Source: Toxoplasma gondii ME49
Lineage: Eukaryota; Apicomplexa; Conoidasida; Eucoccidiorida; Sarcocystidae
DNA length: 64,000 nucleotides
Assembly: GCF_000006565.2 (NCBI RefSeq)
Contig: NC_031477.1
Span: 388,669-452,668 of the forward strand
Direction of reading: 5' to 3'
Positions within the stretch are counted from its first letter, which is position 1; each line of letters begins with the position of its first letter. Below are positions 34,101-48,212 of the stretch, piece after piece. The notes below the pieces were generated by a model, which had not been told where the DNA came from, did no database searches, and saw nothing but the letters and a program-made list of their open reading frames with translations. The translations under genes were made by a program, and so were the position numbers.

Positions 34101-37100
34101 TCATGAATGCCCTCAAATGTTAAAACGTGTCTCCGCCTTCCTTCTAAAGTGTGAGTTACCGTACTTTCTATGAGTTCTTGCCCTTCGGTACTAGGGCAGG
34201 AGTTACAAGACGAGCTGCAGTGAAAATCGGGATATCATTAGATCCAAAATGAAAAAATGGTTGCGAGTTCTGATACTTATCGCTGCTATCATGCAGTATG
34301 CGCCATAACAGGGGGAGGCGATGAAAGTAAAGGTAACAGAAATGTAAACGCAGCTCCTTCGAGGTAACCAACTCGAATACCCAGGAACCAGACGGGTCCT
34401 CGGGACGCAGCTGCGAACGTGAAAAATTCGATAAGTTGTAGGTCATGTCCTTGAGGCGGGAGCTCGAGTGAACAGTCGAGTCATTGCTATTCGAAAGTTT
34501 AAGCAGTTCCCATAGTTCATTACGAGAATTTGTAAGATAGCGTCGAGATGCAAGTGCGGAGACTTTTGTAACCAGTCAACACCGATTCGCCGCGATGCCA
34601 GGCAGAGTCGCTGGAAGTCATGGGCATCAGGGCACTGATCTCTGTATGAGTATGCTAGATGACAACCCTGCAACAATTGAGTGAAGTGTTGCAGGTGGTC
34701 TGCGCACTCTGCGGAAATTACTTATTTCGTCTTCGTAGTTTGACGAAGTTCATGGCAATGGCAAAAAGGTGCGGTGTCAGTGGCTGCGAGAAGGTGAGAA
34801 ACGGGAAGCGCCCTGGTGCCATTTTCTCTTGATGTGTGTTTTCAGTGTTTCGTTCGATTTTCCATTCGAGCGCGCGAATTGAAAATACACCATTAACACA
34901 TGGCGTATGCATCCAATGCGGTTTAACATGCTGCTGCGTTGTGGCTCTAAGCTCAGCATTATGCACTCTGAAAGTTGAAGAGTTGAGCAAGGCAGATTTA
35001 AAAGCAGTTAGTCGTCGGTTGAATGGGTTCGCCGTGTCCCGCCACTTCCCGGAAAAAGCACGGCCTTGGACTGTTGCATGAACAAGACGAGACACAACCT
35101 GGAAACAAGAGTAACTATATACAGCACGGGCAGGCAGCAGTAAATGAGATGCAGGTTATTCGTTGTAAGAAACTTAGAATTGCCTACCGACGGCGTCCAC
35201 TTTTCTTGGCGGAAAGGCAAACGTGCCTCGACAAGCTTCATATAACATCTATGTCAGGTGCGCATATGCAGCTGTATACGATTAATTTAGATTTACCTTC
35301 TCTCGATTTGAACTTTGGTCGCCCTCTGATGGTTGGCTACGAAATGGTGCACAATCGTCTTCAGCGCGGGTGACCACCGAGAGTGTCGACATCCTCTATT
35401 ATAGCCTGCAGTCGCGTGTCAAAGTAGTACTCATTTTTAACAAATAGTGAGACTGCGACGGCAAATAGTCCTGCCAATCATAACGCAGATGAGTTATCTC
35501 CACGCGCAGATCTCGATCCTGGATCATCTGTACACGGCCAACATCTACTTGTAACGTAGTAATTGCCATGCATGGTATAATCATGACCTTCATGTTCTTA
35601 AGCATTGATTATCGTCGACAGCCCTGCTGGCTTACAAAATAGCGGCATGATCCTGCTGTTGCCATGCCATAACGAACTGGAAACACAACGTCGGCGGAAT
35701 TCGGGTATAATTTTTGACAGACATTTAAAAGCAGACTCATACGCTGCTGTGCGATGGATTAGGCTCCCCCCACCTCAGCCACAGTGGCTTCCGAAAGACA
35801 TCTTTCAACTCAGCCAAGAGTATCGTAGACGAGTTGATTAATACTGCACGTTTTCCTGTCTCTGTTCAGAGCCACGAAAATCCCCCTCCGCCCGCTCGTA
35901 CCGCGACACACACGAGACGATGCGAAAGCTGTTGGTCTACAGGTCGACCAAAATCGGTTGCCCTGCTGACACCCAAGCGTCTGTGAAGGGATAGGAATAG
36001 AGAACACGTCCGCGACCGTAACCCTCAGTGGACAAAAATGGCAAAAACCACGTCGACCAAGCTTAATGTCAGTCAGAAATCACCACCTGTGTAGGTAGTT
36101 GTGTGCAGACACATGCTGGCCTGCTGATCTTTCAGGAGCATATCAAACGTGTTAACCTTGTGTTTTCGTGAAAGTTCACCGACGACGTTTTCACACCTGA
36201 AAAGACTGAAGCGGCCTCCAAACACATTGCAGCGTCGAATGCGCTTTTGCTTTCAGAGAAAGAGGAACCGGCAAAGTGCTCATGGCACACCCTGCGTAAC
36301 GGGCATTTGCTATTCAGTCTGTTGGTAAGCGATTACACACGCGTCAGACGAAAGAGTATACAAATGGAGCACTGCTTGAAGGCATCTGCGTACAAGTTTT
36401 CAAAAGCCTGAAAGTCACCCTCTTGCAGAAGTATCCTGCTGAGTTTGCCTAGTTTGCGAATGAGGGGACGACGAACGGGAGCCTGTGACACACAGACCTC
36501 AAAGAGGGCGCCTGGATGGATCGACAAGGAACAAAAGGCTTCAGGCTACTTCAGCGGGCACGCTTTCAATGAAAAGACTCAGTCGGAGGCTCCAACGTTG
36601 GCGTGCACATGCTAAACAGCGAGTGGGAAGGAACGAGTTTCGGCTGTACAGCGGTGACAGACGATGTATGTGTAGTTTGCGCTAACCCCAGATCCGCATG
36701 AGTATGCCATCACGGACAAAACACATGAACTGGTGCTGTTCGCTGAGACGAAACATGTTAATCGAGGGTAAGGAATTATCCGCTAGACATTCTTGCACTT
36801 CAGAGTGGTAGTGTGTTGCCGCCTGGCAAGAAAGGCTGCTAGGCGAGAACCGACAGGAACGATATAAAACCCAGCAGAACGCAGGGCAGTTTCAATATTG
36901 AGTTGAAGGTGGAAATGAAAGCTAATGAACGGATCTGTCCATAAGACATCGATGAAACGTTCTACACGCGCACAGGTCCGCCCACTTCTCCTGTAGTCGG
37001 CAAGCGATACGATGCAAATAACCCGTCAACGCCAACGACCCTCTCTGGAACGGCAACTGAAAGAAAGACTTGCGTCTTTTCGAAAACCTATTGCTCTACG

Positions 37101-38788
37101 AAATTCAACAAGCTGAGGAAGAAGTATCCCGCTACCGAAAAAGTCGAACAGAAACTCAGTAAACCTGGACAACAACGTTTCCTCCGTAGATGCGCATACG
37201 CATGTGGCTACTGTCACTCAGGGCAAGTGGTGTATTATATTGAATTACATAAGAAAGAACCAACAGCGAAAACGGCCTTCTGGGAAATTGAACAATATCA
37301 GGTTGGTCTTCTAAAAATAAGTCAAAAGCTGTTTCTTCCGGGGAAGAATGGCTCTTATCTGAACGGGGGCTGACAGTTTGCACCGCATCGACTCTCTGTA
37401 TATTGACATCGTCGCCTTGGAGATCGTCAGAAGGGCATGAAAATTCGACGTAATTGCTTCCTTCTGGTCATATAATACCCATTCAACAAGATCTATGCTC
37501 GACTACACAGCGTGACCCTGGCGTAATTCCTCCCTGAAACTCCGGGTAACAAGCGAGCAGTCTACACGCGTCGCTGCCACTGTGTACATGCGTTTCCTGC
37601 AAACCTCTTGTACAATCTCTGTAAGTCTCGATGCGCACGTGTGCCTGTGATATTCATCAGCTGACAAGAGGGGAGACATTGTGCTCTGCAAAACGCACAC
37701 GCTGCGCTCTAGGACGGCAGCACACAAAGCAAAAGACGAACCTCTGACTGGACTGTGTGCTCTGCTCGCCCCTGCCCCTCTCTGCCTGACTGGCTTTCAC
37801 CATCTGGAATCCTACTCGACCGCAAAATATCCGGCTGTGTTCGTCGCCGGTTCCTGTTTCGCGTACTGTCTGAGTGTGCGGCCATTCGTGCTTTGAGTGA
37901 CGTCCCCTGCAGTGACTGTCAGTAAAACACGCAAGCGCCAGTGGACACTACGTTTTCGGGGGTCGCTTGCGAAAGCCTCCGTTTTGCCGCGGTACCTTTG
38001 GAGCATTAAACGTCTTGTTGTAAAAGACTGAAACTACTGGATTCGCCGTTACTGACCCCAAGCTCCACTAGCAGCTGGCACGAGCGAACCGCCGCATGTA
38101 AACTTGTTTCGTCCGCGCACGCTGCATGTGCAAAAAATTGTGTGTAACAGAACTGGTGACTTCGATGTGACTACTGCTTTGCCGCTCCCGCCCGTTTCCA
38201 TTCCCTCGCTTTTCTCTTTGGACAAAACTGCTTCCAGGAGTTGTTTCCCACTATATTTTCTGACGTTCCGTGCGGCCAAGCCGACAACGCTGAGATACAC
38301 GTTGGCGTCGAGAGCGCAACGACTGAAGGCGCCATGCCATTTCTGTGTCTACCAAACGGAACGGCACGCTCTGCTCGAAGTTTGCAGTCTGCCTTTTCTC
38401 GTAAAACAAAAGGTCTGGTCTTTCTCCCGCACGCGACAATCTGGTGAATCGGCCGTTGGTGGCGGCCGCACCGAATCACATCTTTGTGTCGATGCCGTTT
38501 CTCTGCCGGTGTTTCTGACTGCAAGAAAAACTTTGAATGTGCATGCTAGGCGCAAATCCCGCTTTTCCCTGACAGTTCCTGGGAGACGGGGAAGGAGTAG
38601 ACGTTTCACACCCTGAGACACTGCTGCGAAGGCGAAATCGAGCGATAGCGCGTTAAATTGCGGGACAGAAACCCCGAGTTTTTGACGGCTCGCGCTCCGT
38701 GTCCGATATCGCTGCCGTTTAGGTCTGTACCAACGGCCCTCTACGCTCGTTAAAGAAGTATTCTGCTCCCGTGCTCGTCCTTGCAAAA
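31143..38788. other. intergenic region, no gene seen
   Basis: A gap of 7.6 kb between the stop codon of the channel gene and the start of DDB1. The first part should be channel 3' UTR and the last part the DDB1 promoter. The longest plus-strand open frames (for example 33623-34081) have no conserved motif, no plausible splice partner and no signal or membrane pattern. Composition around 34000-37500 is close to 45% GC, lower than the exons. I see no RNA gene or mobile element here. Confidence 0.5.
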
Positions 38789-41700
38789 ATGGGAACGGGA
38801 ACGGCTCCGCCCGGGCCGTCCTCGTCAAATTCGACCCTTTGTTACTTCGTCACTTCTCAGCAGCCGGGGTGCGCACGATGCAGCATCTCGCTCCGCTTTC
38901 GGTGTCCGTACACCCGAACCTTGGTGATTGCGCGGCCACACAGCCTGGTGTTTGTCCATCCACAATCGTCAGAATGCGGCCATTCTGCCGGCGCACCGGC
39001 AGGTGACTTTCGGCAGACCACCCTCCTGGAAGAGCGCGATGTAGACATGGAAGAAAATGATGGACGTGACGGATCTGCTTCACTGGCCGGTAGTCCTGCG
39101 CCTGACCGGCGCCCACGGCGAAGGAGCGAAGATGTGCCGGAGGAAAGTCGATCGGCGCAAGACTTTTCAGCGTCCTGGACTTCTGGTGAAACGTTCAACC
39201 CCATCACTCTGCCCCTGTATGCCGACGTCTTTTGCATGGCCGCCTTTCCTCGGGTTTCGCGGATCTCCCGCTCCGACTCGAGCGTCTGCCGAGTGAATGG
39301 CGGGGGCTCGAAGGCGAGCGCAGAATCAGCCGAACTCGAGGACCTTCTCGTTCTGACCGATCGACAGATTCTTCTACTTCTACGCTACGACGAAGAGAAG
39401 CAGACTGTCGTGACAGTCGAAAGCATCGACCTCAAGGTACGCTAAGAAGCCCTTTCCGGACCACTCACTCCGAAATGTGTTGCGCAAACAGGACTCCTCC
39501 GTCGATAAGGGAGGCAGATGAGTGTGCCCGAGTGGTAACGTTGTGCAGCTGTTTGCCTCTCGTTTTGTCTGTGGTGATGTTCTTCCGCCGATCTCTTCTT
39601 ATGTACCGCTGTGCGGTCGCCTTCGCGGTGCGGTCCTCGCATCCGTCCAGGCGGGCTTCCCGCCTCCGTTTTTCGAGGTGTTCTTTCCTTTCTGCGCCCT
39701 CGCCCCGCTCAGACCGGCCGGTGCCTCCCGCTGCGCGTGACTCTGTTCCTCCGTCTCCTCGTCCGCTCGTCCGCTGTTTCCGAGTCTCTCCACTTCGCAA
39801 CCGCCTGCACTTTTTCGCGGGCTCTCTTGTCCTTGTTTGCAGGAGGTCAGCACGCGGTTTGTGGACGGCGGTCCCTTGATGGCGGTGTGTCCGACCACGC
39901 GGTGCATTGTGGTGTATCAGTATGAGTCGCTTCTCCAGTACCTGCCCTTCGGCCCAGAAGCGAGTTCTTCCCTGTCTCCTGCTCGAAACCATGAAGCGGG
40001 TTCGTCCCTGTTTTCCGGTGTCCGTCTCTTTCGGCTGGACGAGCAGAACGTTTTGGATATCTGTTTCCTTCCTCCTCCGGAGGTCTGCGGCCCCGCGAAG
40101 AGTTCCGCAGCAGAAGGCGCGGAGCCCAGCGCGGGCAGTTCCTCGGCGCTGGCGCTCTGGGTGATCCGAGGGAACCACGGCTTCCACGGTGTCGCCTCCG
40201 GCGCGAGTTGTCCGCCTCCCCTTGAGAGAGAGAGCGAACGAGAAGCCGGTGCAACGCTCACTGTCCAGTCTGCACATCTCTGCGTGCTGTATGAAACTGT
40301 CGAAGGCCAGGTTTCTGCAGCGCCTGGCAGCTTCCATCGCTTCCAGAGATTCATCCGAACAGTGCGCCTGCCTCTGGACGATCTCCTCTTTCCCCCGAGG
40401 AGCGCGGCTCCTCATCTCTGGACGTCTCCGTACCTGCTCCATCCTCTCCGAGTCAAGAGCTGCAGTTCTCGCCTCTTTGCTCCGGCCTTCGCGCCCCGCG
40501 CCGCCTCCGAGGTCGGCCGCTCGAGACGTCAAGGAGAACGTGTCTCCGAAGGCGGAGACGCCGAAGGGCTCGCACCGTGTCTCCTCGTTCTCGGCGCAGA
40601 GGAAATCCTCTATCTGCGGTTCCCCCACTGCGCCTCGTTACCCAGCGTTCTGCTGTCGGATCTCTCTTCCCTCTCCCTCACGTTCGACGGATCGATTCCG
40701 GGTCCCCTCGTTCTGCGTCACCGGGGGCTGCCCTCTGGCCTCCAGGAGATCGTCGCCGTCGAGCAAGTCCGGGAGGTTGATGCGGAGGCCGCGGAAGTCA
40801 AGCACAGAAAGGTTTTCCTTCTAGGCGATGTCTCTGGTCAAATATACATGCTCATGCTGTTCGAAAACTCGCGGCCGAGGCCGCAAATGGAAATCGAGCA
40901 ACGCCTCACAGGAGCCAGTGAGTGGCGTTTATAGGGTGGGAGAGCGCCGCAGCGAAGAGAAGACGCGCTCTCGGGAGGGAGGCGTTTACGGCGCGCGAGA
41001 AGAAACCAGATGCTCTCGAGGCCTGGTAGGGCGCGAAAGGCAACGACAAAAAGTCGCTGTCGGAGACTTCTCGCTTTGTCTGTTTCGCGTGCCTAGACTG
41101 CATGCACACGGACCAGGTGTCAGTACAGGGCGCCGAGTGGTCGGGTGGAGACGCGAGGGTGATCGCTTCTTCACGACTCCCTTTTTTCGTTTCTGTGGGG
41201 TGTCTGTGTTTTTCAGGCTCCAGAGAATCGCCTCGGCCCTCTGGCGAGGAGGCGTCTGGGAGAGCGGCACGCATGTGTGTCGAGTGGCTCGGCCAAGCCT
41301 CTGAGCCGACGGGTTTATCTTACTTGGGGAATGGAATCCTCTTTGTCGCTTCCGCAACTTCCGACTCGCTTCTCCTGCGCATTCTGGACGTCGGACGCTC
41401 CGTCGAGGGCCTTCAGCGCCTCTTCTCCGAGAACGCCGCGAGACGTTTGGAAGCCGACGCTCATCTCTCTCTCGAGCAACCCCCACACGCACAGAAGGGC
41501 CGCGAAGAAGGTGCAGAAGGACATGCAGGAAACCATGCAGGAAAAGACACGGAGCACAACTGGGAGAGGTGCGAAGAACGAAGTGAAGAGGACGGTGATG
41601 CACTGGGTCGTAATAATTCAAGAAACGCTGTGCGAGACCTGGGAGCAGAAGGAACTCTCCAGCTCGCGCAGAGAAAGGCACGAAGGCGCGACATGGAAGA

Positions 41701-44700
41701 GCGACCGTCTGAGTCAGCCAAGGGAATGGATGTCTCAGGCAGACTTCAGCTTCTTCAAGTTTTTCCTAATCTCGGACCAATTGTCGATTGCTGTCTCGCC
41801 GAAGTCGAAGGTCTCGATCAACGCCTGGTGAGCATATGTGTTTTACTTTTGCCAAGAAGGTTGTTTGGCTTCTCTTGCGACATTCTTTCTCTTTTGAGGC
41901 GTTTGAAAGTCTCCTCGCTTTCTCGACAGGCGCCATCTTCGTTTTCCTCGCACTCGGACTTACCACACGCTCACAGGGACTTTGACTTCCAGGTCTTCCG
42001 TTCTTTCTTCTTGTGTCTCCTGCGTCTGCTCTCTTCGCTTTCCTTTCTTCTGTTCGTCTGTCGCACTCTCTTCTGGTGTTTGCTGGTTCCGTTTTTTTTT
42101 CTGCGTCTCCACTTTCCGGCGCTGTCCTGAGTGGTCTCGACGTGCGAAGGAAGTCTGCACTCGTGGGCAGTCAACCGATGCCTTTCTCCCTCTCGCGTTT
42201 TTCACTTGTCTCGTCACATGTTTCACCTTGATTTAGTGCGTTGTTGTTTCATTCTGTTTTATATTCTTTCACTTTTTGCCTTGGCTCCGTCCCTCTTTCC
42301 CTCAATCCTCTTCGTTTGAGACTTTTTTCGTACGAGACTTTTTTCACTGCTCATCTGTCTCGAGCCGACACCTTCGCTTCGTCCCCTTCAGTCACATGTC
42401 CGAGTGCTCAGTGGACGAGAGTTGCTTTCCGGAGCAGACTGCGCGTTCCTGCTCTCTCGTGCGTTTCTCGTTCATGTCGAAGGGCAGGGGAGGGGGTCCG
42501 TATGTGTAGGGTGGAGACAGCTTCGTTGTGTCTCCGTGACTGCTGAGTGGCTTGCTCCTGTCTCCTCGTTTTCTCAGCTGATTGTTGCATGCGGTCACGG
42601 ACGCAGCACCTCTCTGCGTTTCATTCGAAGTGGACTCGCCCTGCATGCCTCGTGTGCGAGTGTGGCGCTGCATGCGCCCGTTCACCGCCTCTGGACTCTC
42701 GACTTGTCGCCTTACGCCATCGCTGCGTCAGCCACGGGCATGCGCATCTCGGGAAGGCGGAGCCACACCCGCGGAGAGTTCTCGAAGACGCGCGCGGACG
42801 CGCTGCTGGCTCGAGGTCCAATCGCCGTTCTGGCCTTCCCCCACGAGACGCGCGTCCTCGCCTGGACCCTGAAGCCGCGCGGCGACCGCTCAAACCCAAA
42901 AGGTGGAGAACGAAGAAACAGGAAAGAGAGCGAAGGAGAAGGAGGGAGGGCGAGAGACAGAAAGAAAAGAAGAGGAAAGAGGAAAGAGAAAAAGGAGGGG
43001 AGAAGAGCCGAGGAGAGAGAGAAAGAAAAGAAGAGGCGAGCGAGACAGAAAAAGAGAGGAAGAGGAAAGAAAGCCAGAAAGAGAAAACGAGAACGAAGGG
43101 TAAGGGAAAACGGTGGGGAGAGGAAGATAGAATTCCTAAAGAAGTTAAGAGGAACACAGTTGAGGAACTCATTACTCTCGATGGAGTAGCAGCGAGTGAG
43201 GGAGAAGGAAGGATACGAAATCCGTGCGCCTGTGCATCCCGTATTCCTTTTTCTTCTTTTTTCTTGCGTCGTCGGAAGCGCGTTCGTCTGGGGCAACGCC
43301 TCGTCATTGGAATCCAGAGCACTTTCAAAGTCTTCGCTGGATCTAACGCCGCCTGCAGTTTATGAATGCAGTCTGTCCTCCGCATTCGCTGTCCCACGAA
43401 CAGAAGAGTCTCCTTTTGTCTCTGCTGAGACTTTGTCTCGGGTTTCATCTGAGTTGGGATGATACGAGTTTTCGTGCAACTACTTTGATACGCAAACCTT
43501 TAATTTGTGGTTGAGTGTAGGTTGACACGACTGTTTTTTCTCAATAAGTGACTGTTTTGATATTGGATTTTCGCATTTATTCACTTCTTTCGGAGCACCC
43601 GGTGAAAATCCACGCCCTCCTTGTCTCTGTTCAGGCGTGCATCGACCTTAAAATTTTGTTCTTTTCGTTGCACTCAGCCGCGGACATTTCTTCGATGGAC
43701 GTGGAGATGGAAGAACATGGCGGCGTCTCGTCGCGCGGGCGCTTCGAAAGGCGCCGGGGGAGAGAAGAAGGAGAGCCAGACTCGGAAGGCTCCGAGGCGG
43801 TGTTGGACGAGATCTGCGAACCGCTGCTCTCCTCCGAGTTTCATGAACAAAACGATTCCTTGAAAGAATCTAGCTTCGGTTTCAAGCGCGACGAAACGAC
43901 CATCTTGGCGACAGCCCTGCGACTGCCTGGAGGATGGCGACGCAGGACTGTCGAAAAAAAAGACCTCGTGGCTCACCCAGCTGCATGCGCCGAGACAACG
44001 TGTGCATGCTCCCTAGGCCTTGTCCAGGTGAGACACAGAGTGGAAGAAGAGACCAGTCGCCTAGTGAAGGAGAGAACAGGAAGACCTTGAAACCGTCGAC
44101 GCAAGAGTGCATGAGAAGTCCGTTTCGTCTGAAGAGACGCGCATCGAATTCGCGAGTCGGTAAACTCCTCGTTTAAACTGATGGTCTCACAGGTGCATGA
44201 TGGCGAACGCCTAGATCGTAGCAGTGGAGACTCCGTCGTGGTCAGGCGGGGAAAAGGCAGAATACAGGAAACTGGGCGAATCTGGGTTTTGGTGTGTACT
44301 TGAGAGGCGCATGCATGCATTTTTCTGTGTCAAGGCTTCAAAGATGCCTCGTTTCTGTCGGGAAGCGATCAGAAAGGTCTTCTTTTTGGATCTAGGTTGT
44401 CACTCGAATCAGCGAGGGAGGAGACAGTTCACAAGCGAGTATGAGCATTCCGACAAAAGTCGAAGTGAATACTTCTGGATGCAGTTCCACTTATATACAC
44501 TGTGTGTGTGTCCGTGCGTGCATGCGTTTGCGTTCGTCGGAGTGGGCGTTGGCAGATGCACAAAGAGACGCTTGTTTTGAGCTGTACCTCTTCCCCTTCG
44601 CTCTCCTCAACCTTGCGTCCACTTCGTTTCTTGTCCTTCTCCACACTGTGTTCTTCCCTTCCACTTTAGCGCGTTGCCGTTTTCTCTTTTTTTCTCCAGG

Positions 44701-47700
44701 TCCTGCCGTCGGCTGTCCGTGTGGTCGACCCAGTCTCGCTGTCGCTTCTCAAAGAGTTTCCACTTTTTTCCGGATTCTCACCCGCCCTCCCTTCCTCGCA
44801 AAAGATTCACTTCGCTGCCCTCGTGGCTTCCCCGTGCAGCGGCGCTCGCGGAGGCTCAGGCGATTCGCTGGCGCTCGCGCTTTCTGACGGGTCCGTTGCA
44901 TGCCTCGAATTGCTGGGGAACCTGCATGCAGAGGCGTTGCCAGACGCCTCCAAGCTCCGGCGAGAAGAGCGCGAACAAGTTCGGGAAACCCCCACAAGTC
45001 TTTCTGAGGCAGCCGCCGGGGAAGAGCCGGACTGTGGCGCAGGAGTTCATTTGCGGATGTTGAATGTGAAGAAAGTTTGTGACGAAATTGCAGCGTTCCA
45101 CGCCGTGGGCCTCAGCGCTCTCGCGCTCGTGTCTGAAAGTCGAGAAGAAAATGAAGAAACAGAGACATTGCTGAGCTGCGAAGGAGACGAAGGCCTCGCT
45201 GCAGTCGGCGACTTTGACCTGGGGAAAGTTCGCCTTCTCGCTCTGCCTTCCCTGCTCGAACTCGCGAGCTTCGACGCCTACGGAGGTCAGTGGCTTGCAT
45301 GAGACGAACACAGAATTTTGCGTTGTAGGCGATGTCCGGGTGTCGAAGCAGGCGCCAAAAGAGATGCGTGCAAGTGCTCGAGAATCTCGTTCCCCGGGTA
45401 TGCCGAGAGGAGAACGTGTGACGTCAATCTAGACATGTTTTCACACCGAAGTGAACTGCGGTTCAGATGTGATCGGTCTCTGCCGGATTCTTTTGAGTGT
45501 CTGTAGGCGCGATGCGAGCTGTCGCATGCCGAATCATTCCAAAAATATGTTTTTTGGCATGCGCCGACCTGGGTGGCTTCATGATGAAGAGGAAAGGAGC
45601 GTGGAAAATCGACGAGGAGATGAAGACCTAGAGGTTTCCTTCTGCGTCTGTGCTCCGCTCTCTCTCCCGATGCATGCCTAGTCTTTCCACGTCTTGGTGA
45701 CCATCGCTCTCGTTTCTTTCTCCCATGGTCTGCTGCTCTCGGGTCTCGTCACCTGAGAAAGATTCCACCTCGGTCCTTCGCTGTCCGTTGTTCTCTGCGC
45801 TTCGCAGACGAACTTGGAGTTAGGATCACCTCCCTTCTTCTCTGCACACTGGAGAATACGTCCTGGGTGCTGGCAGGCCTCAGCGATGGCCGCCTCGTCT
45901 CACACGCTCTCGAAGTCTCTCGAAGACCACTGTCTCCGCCGTCGCATTCTCCGCGGTTTTCTGTGCGCCTCTCACACCGGAAAGTCGTCCACATGGGCAG
46001 CGAACCCCTGCGTCTCTCGCCTCTCGTGGAGAAGAGAGATATGTTGCGCATGCAGCAGAGGCAAAGGCGGCGTGCATGCGCGAGGAACGACGCGGCTGCG
46101 ACGGCGAGGGACGAGACCGGAAACTGCAAGGGGGAAAAGGAGGCTTGTCTCTGCTGGAGCGTGAGGAAACTGGAAGACCGACATCTCGCCGGCGTCTTCT
46201 GCAGCGGCAACCGCCCGGCTCTGTTGCATGCAACGAAAGCGGGTGGGTGCATGCATGCACGCACACGCCTCGTTTTTCGACTGAAAAGGGAAAGGGGGGG
46301 CTGGGTCGAAACCGACTTGATGAGTTTCCTGCGTCGTTGCATGCGATTTCCATCCGACGTCGCGCGGGACTTTTGAAGGCGAGAAGACGCGCAGATCCCA
46401 GGAACGCCTTTGACTTGCGTTTTCGGCAACAGATTTCACGAAAACACCCTGCGGAGATTTCCTTGTTGGATGTTCTTCGTTTCTGTCTCATCGCAATCTT
46501 CCCTCTCACCTCTGTCGCTCCTGCCTAGTCTCATCACTGTGCATCTCTTTCCTCTCCTCCCCCTTTTCTCTCTCTTTTTCTCCCTCTTTCTCGGTATGTC
46601 TTCCTGTCTGTATATATACATCACTGTGTCTGTTGGTGTCTCTCCACCTGCCTCTCTGTCTCGCTCTCTGTAGTCGTATCTCTCGATGTCTGTATGCGTG
46701 TCTCTACACATTTCTCTGCGGGTCCCTCAGTCCTCTGTCTGGCGCCTTTTGTCGCGTTTCGTCTCTTCAGGTCAACTCCAGGTGAAAGCTGTGCCTTCCA
46801 GTGGCGTCGGTGCTCTCGGCGAATTCTCCTCACCCTTCACGGACCCTGAGGTCGGAGTTATCTGGACGTACATCCCTCCTGGTCACCCTGCTTCTTCTTC
46901 TTCCTCATCCTCTTCTTATTCATCCTCTTCTTCTTCCTCATCCTCTTCTTCTTCATCCTCTTCTTCTTCATCATCCGCTTCTTCTTCTTCCTCTTCTTCT
47001 TCATCATCCGCTTCTTCTTCTTCCTCTTCTTCATCCTCGTCTTCTTCATCCTCGTCTTCTTCATCCTCTTCTTTCTCTTCGTCCTCTTGTTCGGAGATGG
47101 AGATTCAAAGAGAAGACAAGGCCGCGCCATGCGCCCATTTGCTTGTGGGGGTTCGAGAGCGAGCGCAGCGGTTGCAGTTGCGCGGCTTGCCGATTGGGAG
47201 GACCGTCGATGCACTCTGCGTCTTGCCTGCGCAAAACCTGATTGTCTTAGCTTGTCCCCGAGAGGTGGTGAAGCCCGTAAGCCGTCGCAAGAGAGAAGAA
47301 AGAGAGCGGGGAGAGAAGAAAGAGAGGGGAGAGAAGAAAGAGAGCGGGGAGAGAAGAAAGAGAGCGGGGAGAGAAGGAGACGAAGGAAAGCAGGCAGAGA
47401 CGGATAAAGACGTGTTCGTTTCGAGCGCGCGCGAAGAAGGAAGGAAAGAAAGCACATACTCTAGGGCCGCTCACCAGAGGACGTAGACTGGCAGGAAACA
47501 GAACACACACGGACGAGAGAAGGACCCAGCTGAACAAAGAAGACATCAAAGTCACGGCGCCCACAGTCCCAAGCAGATTTCGAGGACCACGAGCAAGAGA
47601 AATGAAAAAAAAGGGGGAGAAATGGAGGAGGAAAGACAGAAAGACAGAAAGACGGAAAGACGCGCGCGACATGGAGAAGAGGACGAAGATCACGTTTATG

Positions 47701-48181
47701 AGGCTGGAGAGAGGAGAGAGAGAGAGAGAACGGCTGCGTTTTTGTTTTCAGGACGGTGTGGTGTTGCCTTCGTGTCTCCTCTTCGTCGACCCCCTGACTT
47801 GCGTGGTAGAAGGCTGTTACATCATTCCTTCTCCGAACCATATCGCCGCGTCTCTCTGCGTCACTGCCTTCAACTCTGCTCACCCGGCGCTATCGAGCAA
47901 TGCCGCGAAGAGTCGCAGCAGCAAAGGAGAAGCCCGACAAAAGAGGGGAGCGGACGAGCGACAGGAGAGACGAGAGGGACAGGTGTCTCTTCTCTGCGTG
48001 GGAACTGCGGAGGTCATGGCCAGCGACTCAGAGCCCAAAGAGGGCCTCATCATTCTCCTCGATGTCCGCAGAGGAGTAAGGCGCGAAAACAACTTCTCCG
48101 CCGTCACACTTTTGTCGATCTTCGTACTCCCCAACCAACAAAGGAGCCTTCGCACATGCCTCATGTGTTTATGGATATGTA

Positions 48182-48212
<31 letters not shown>

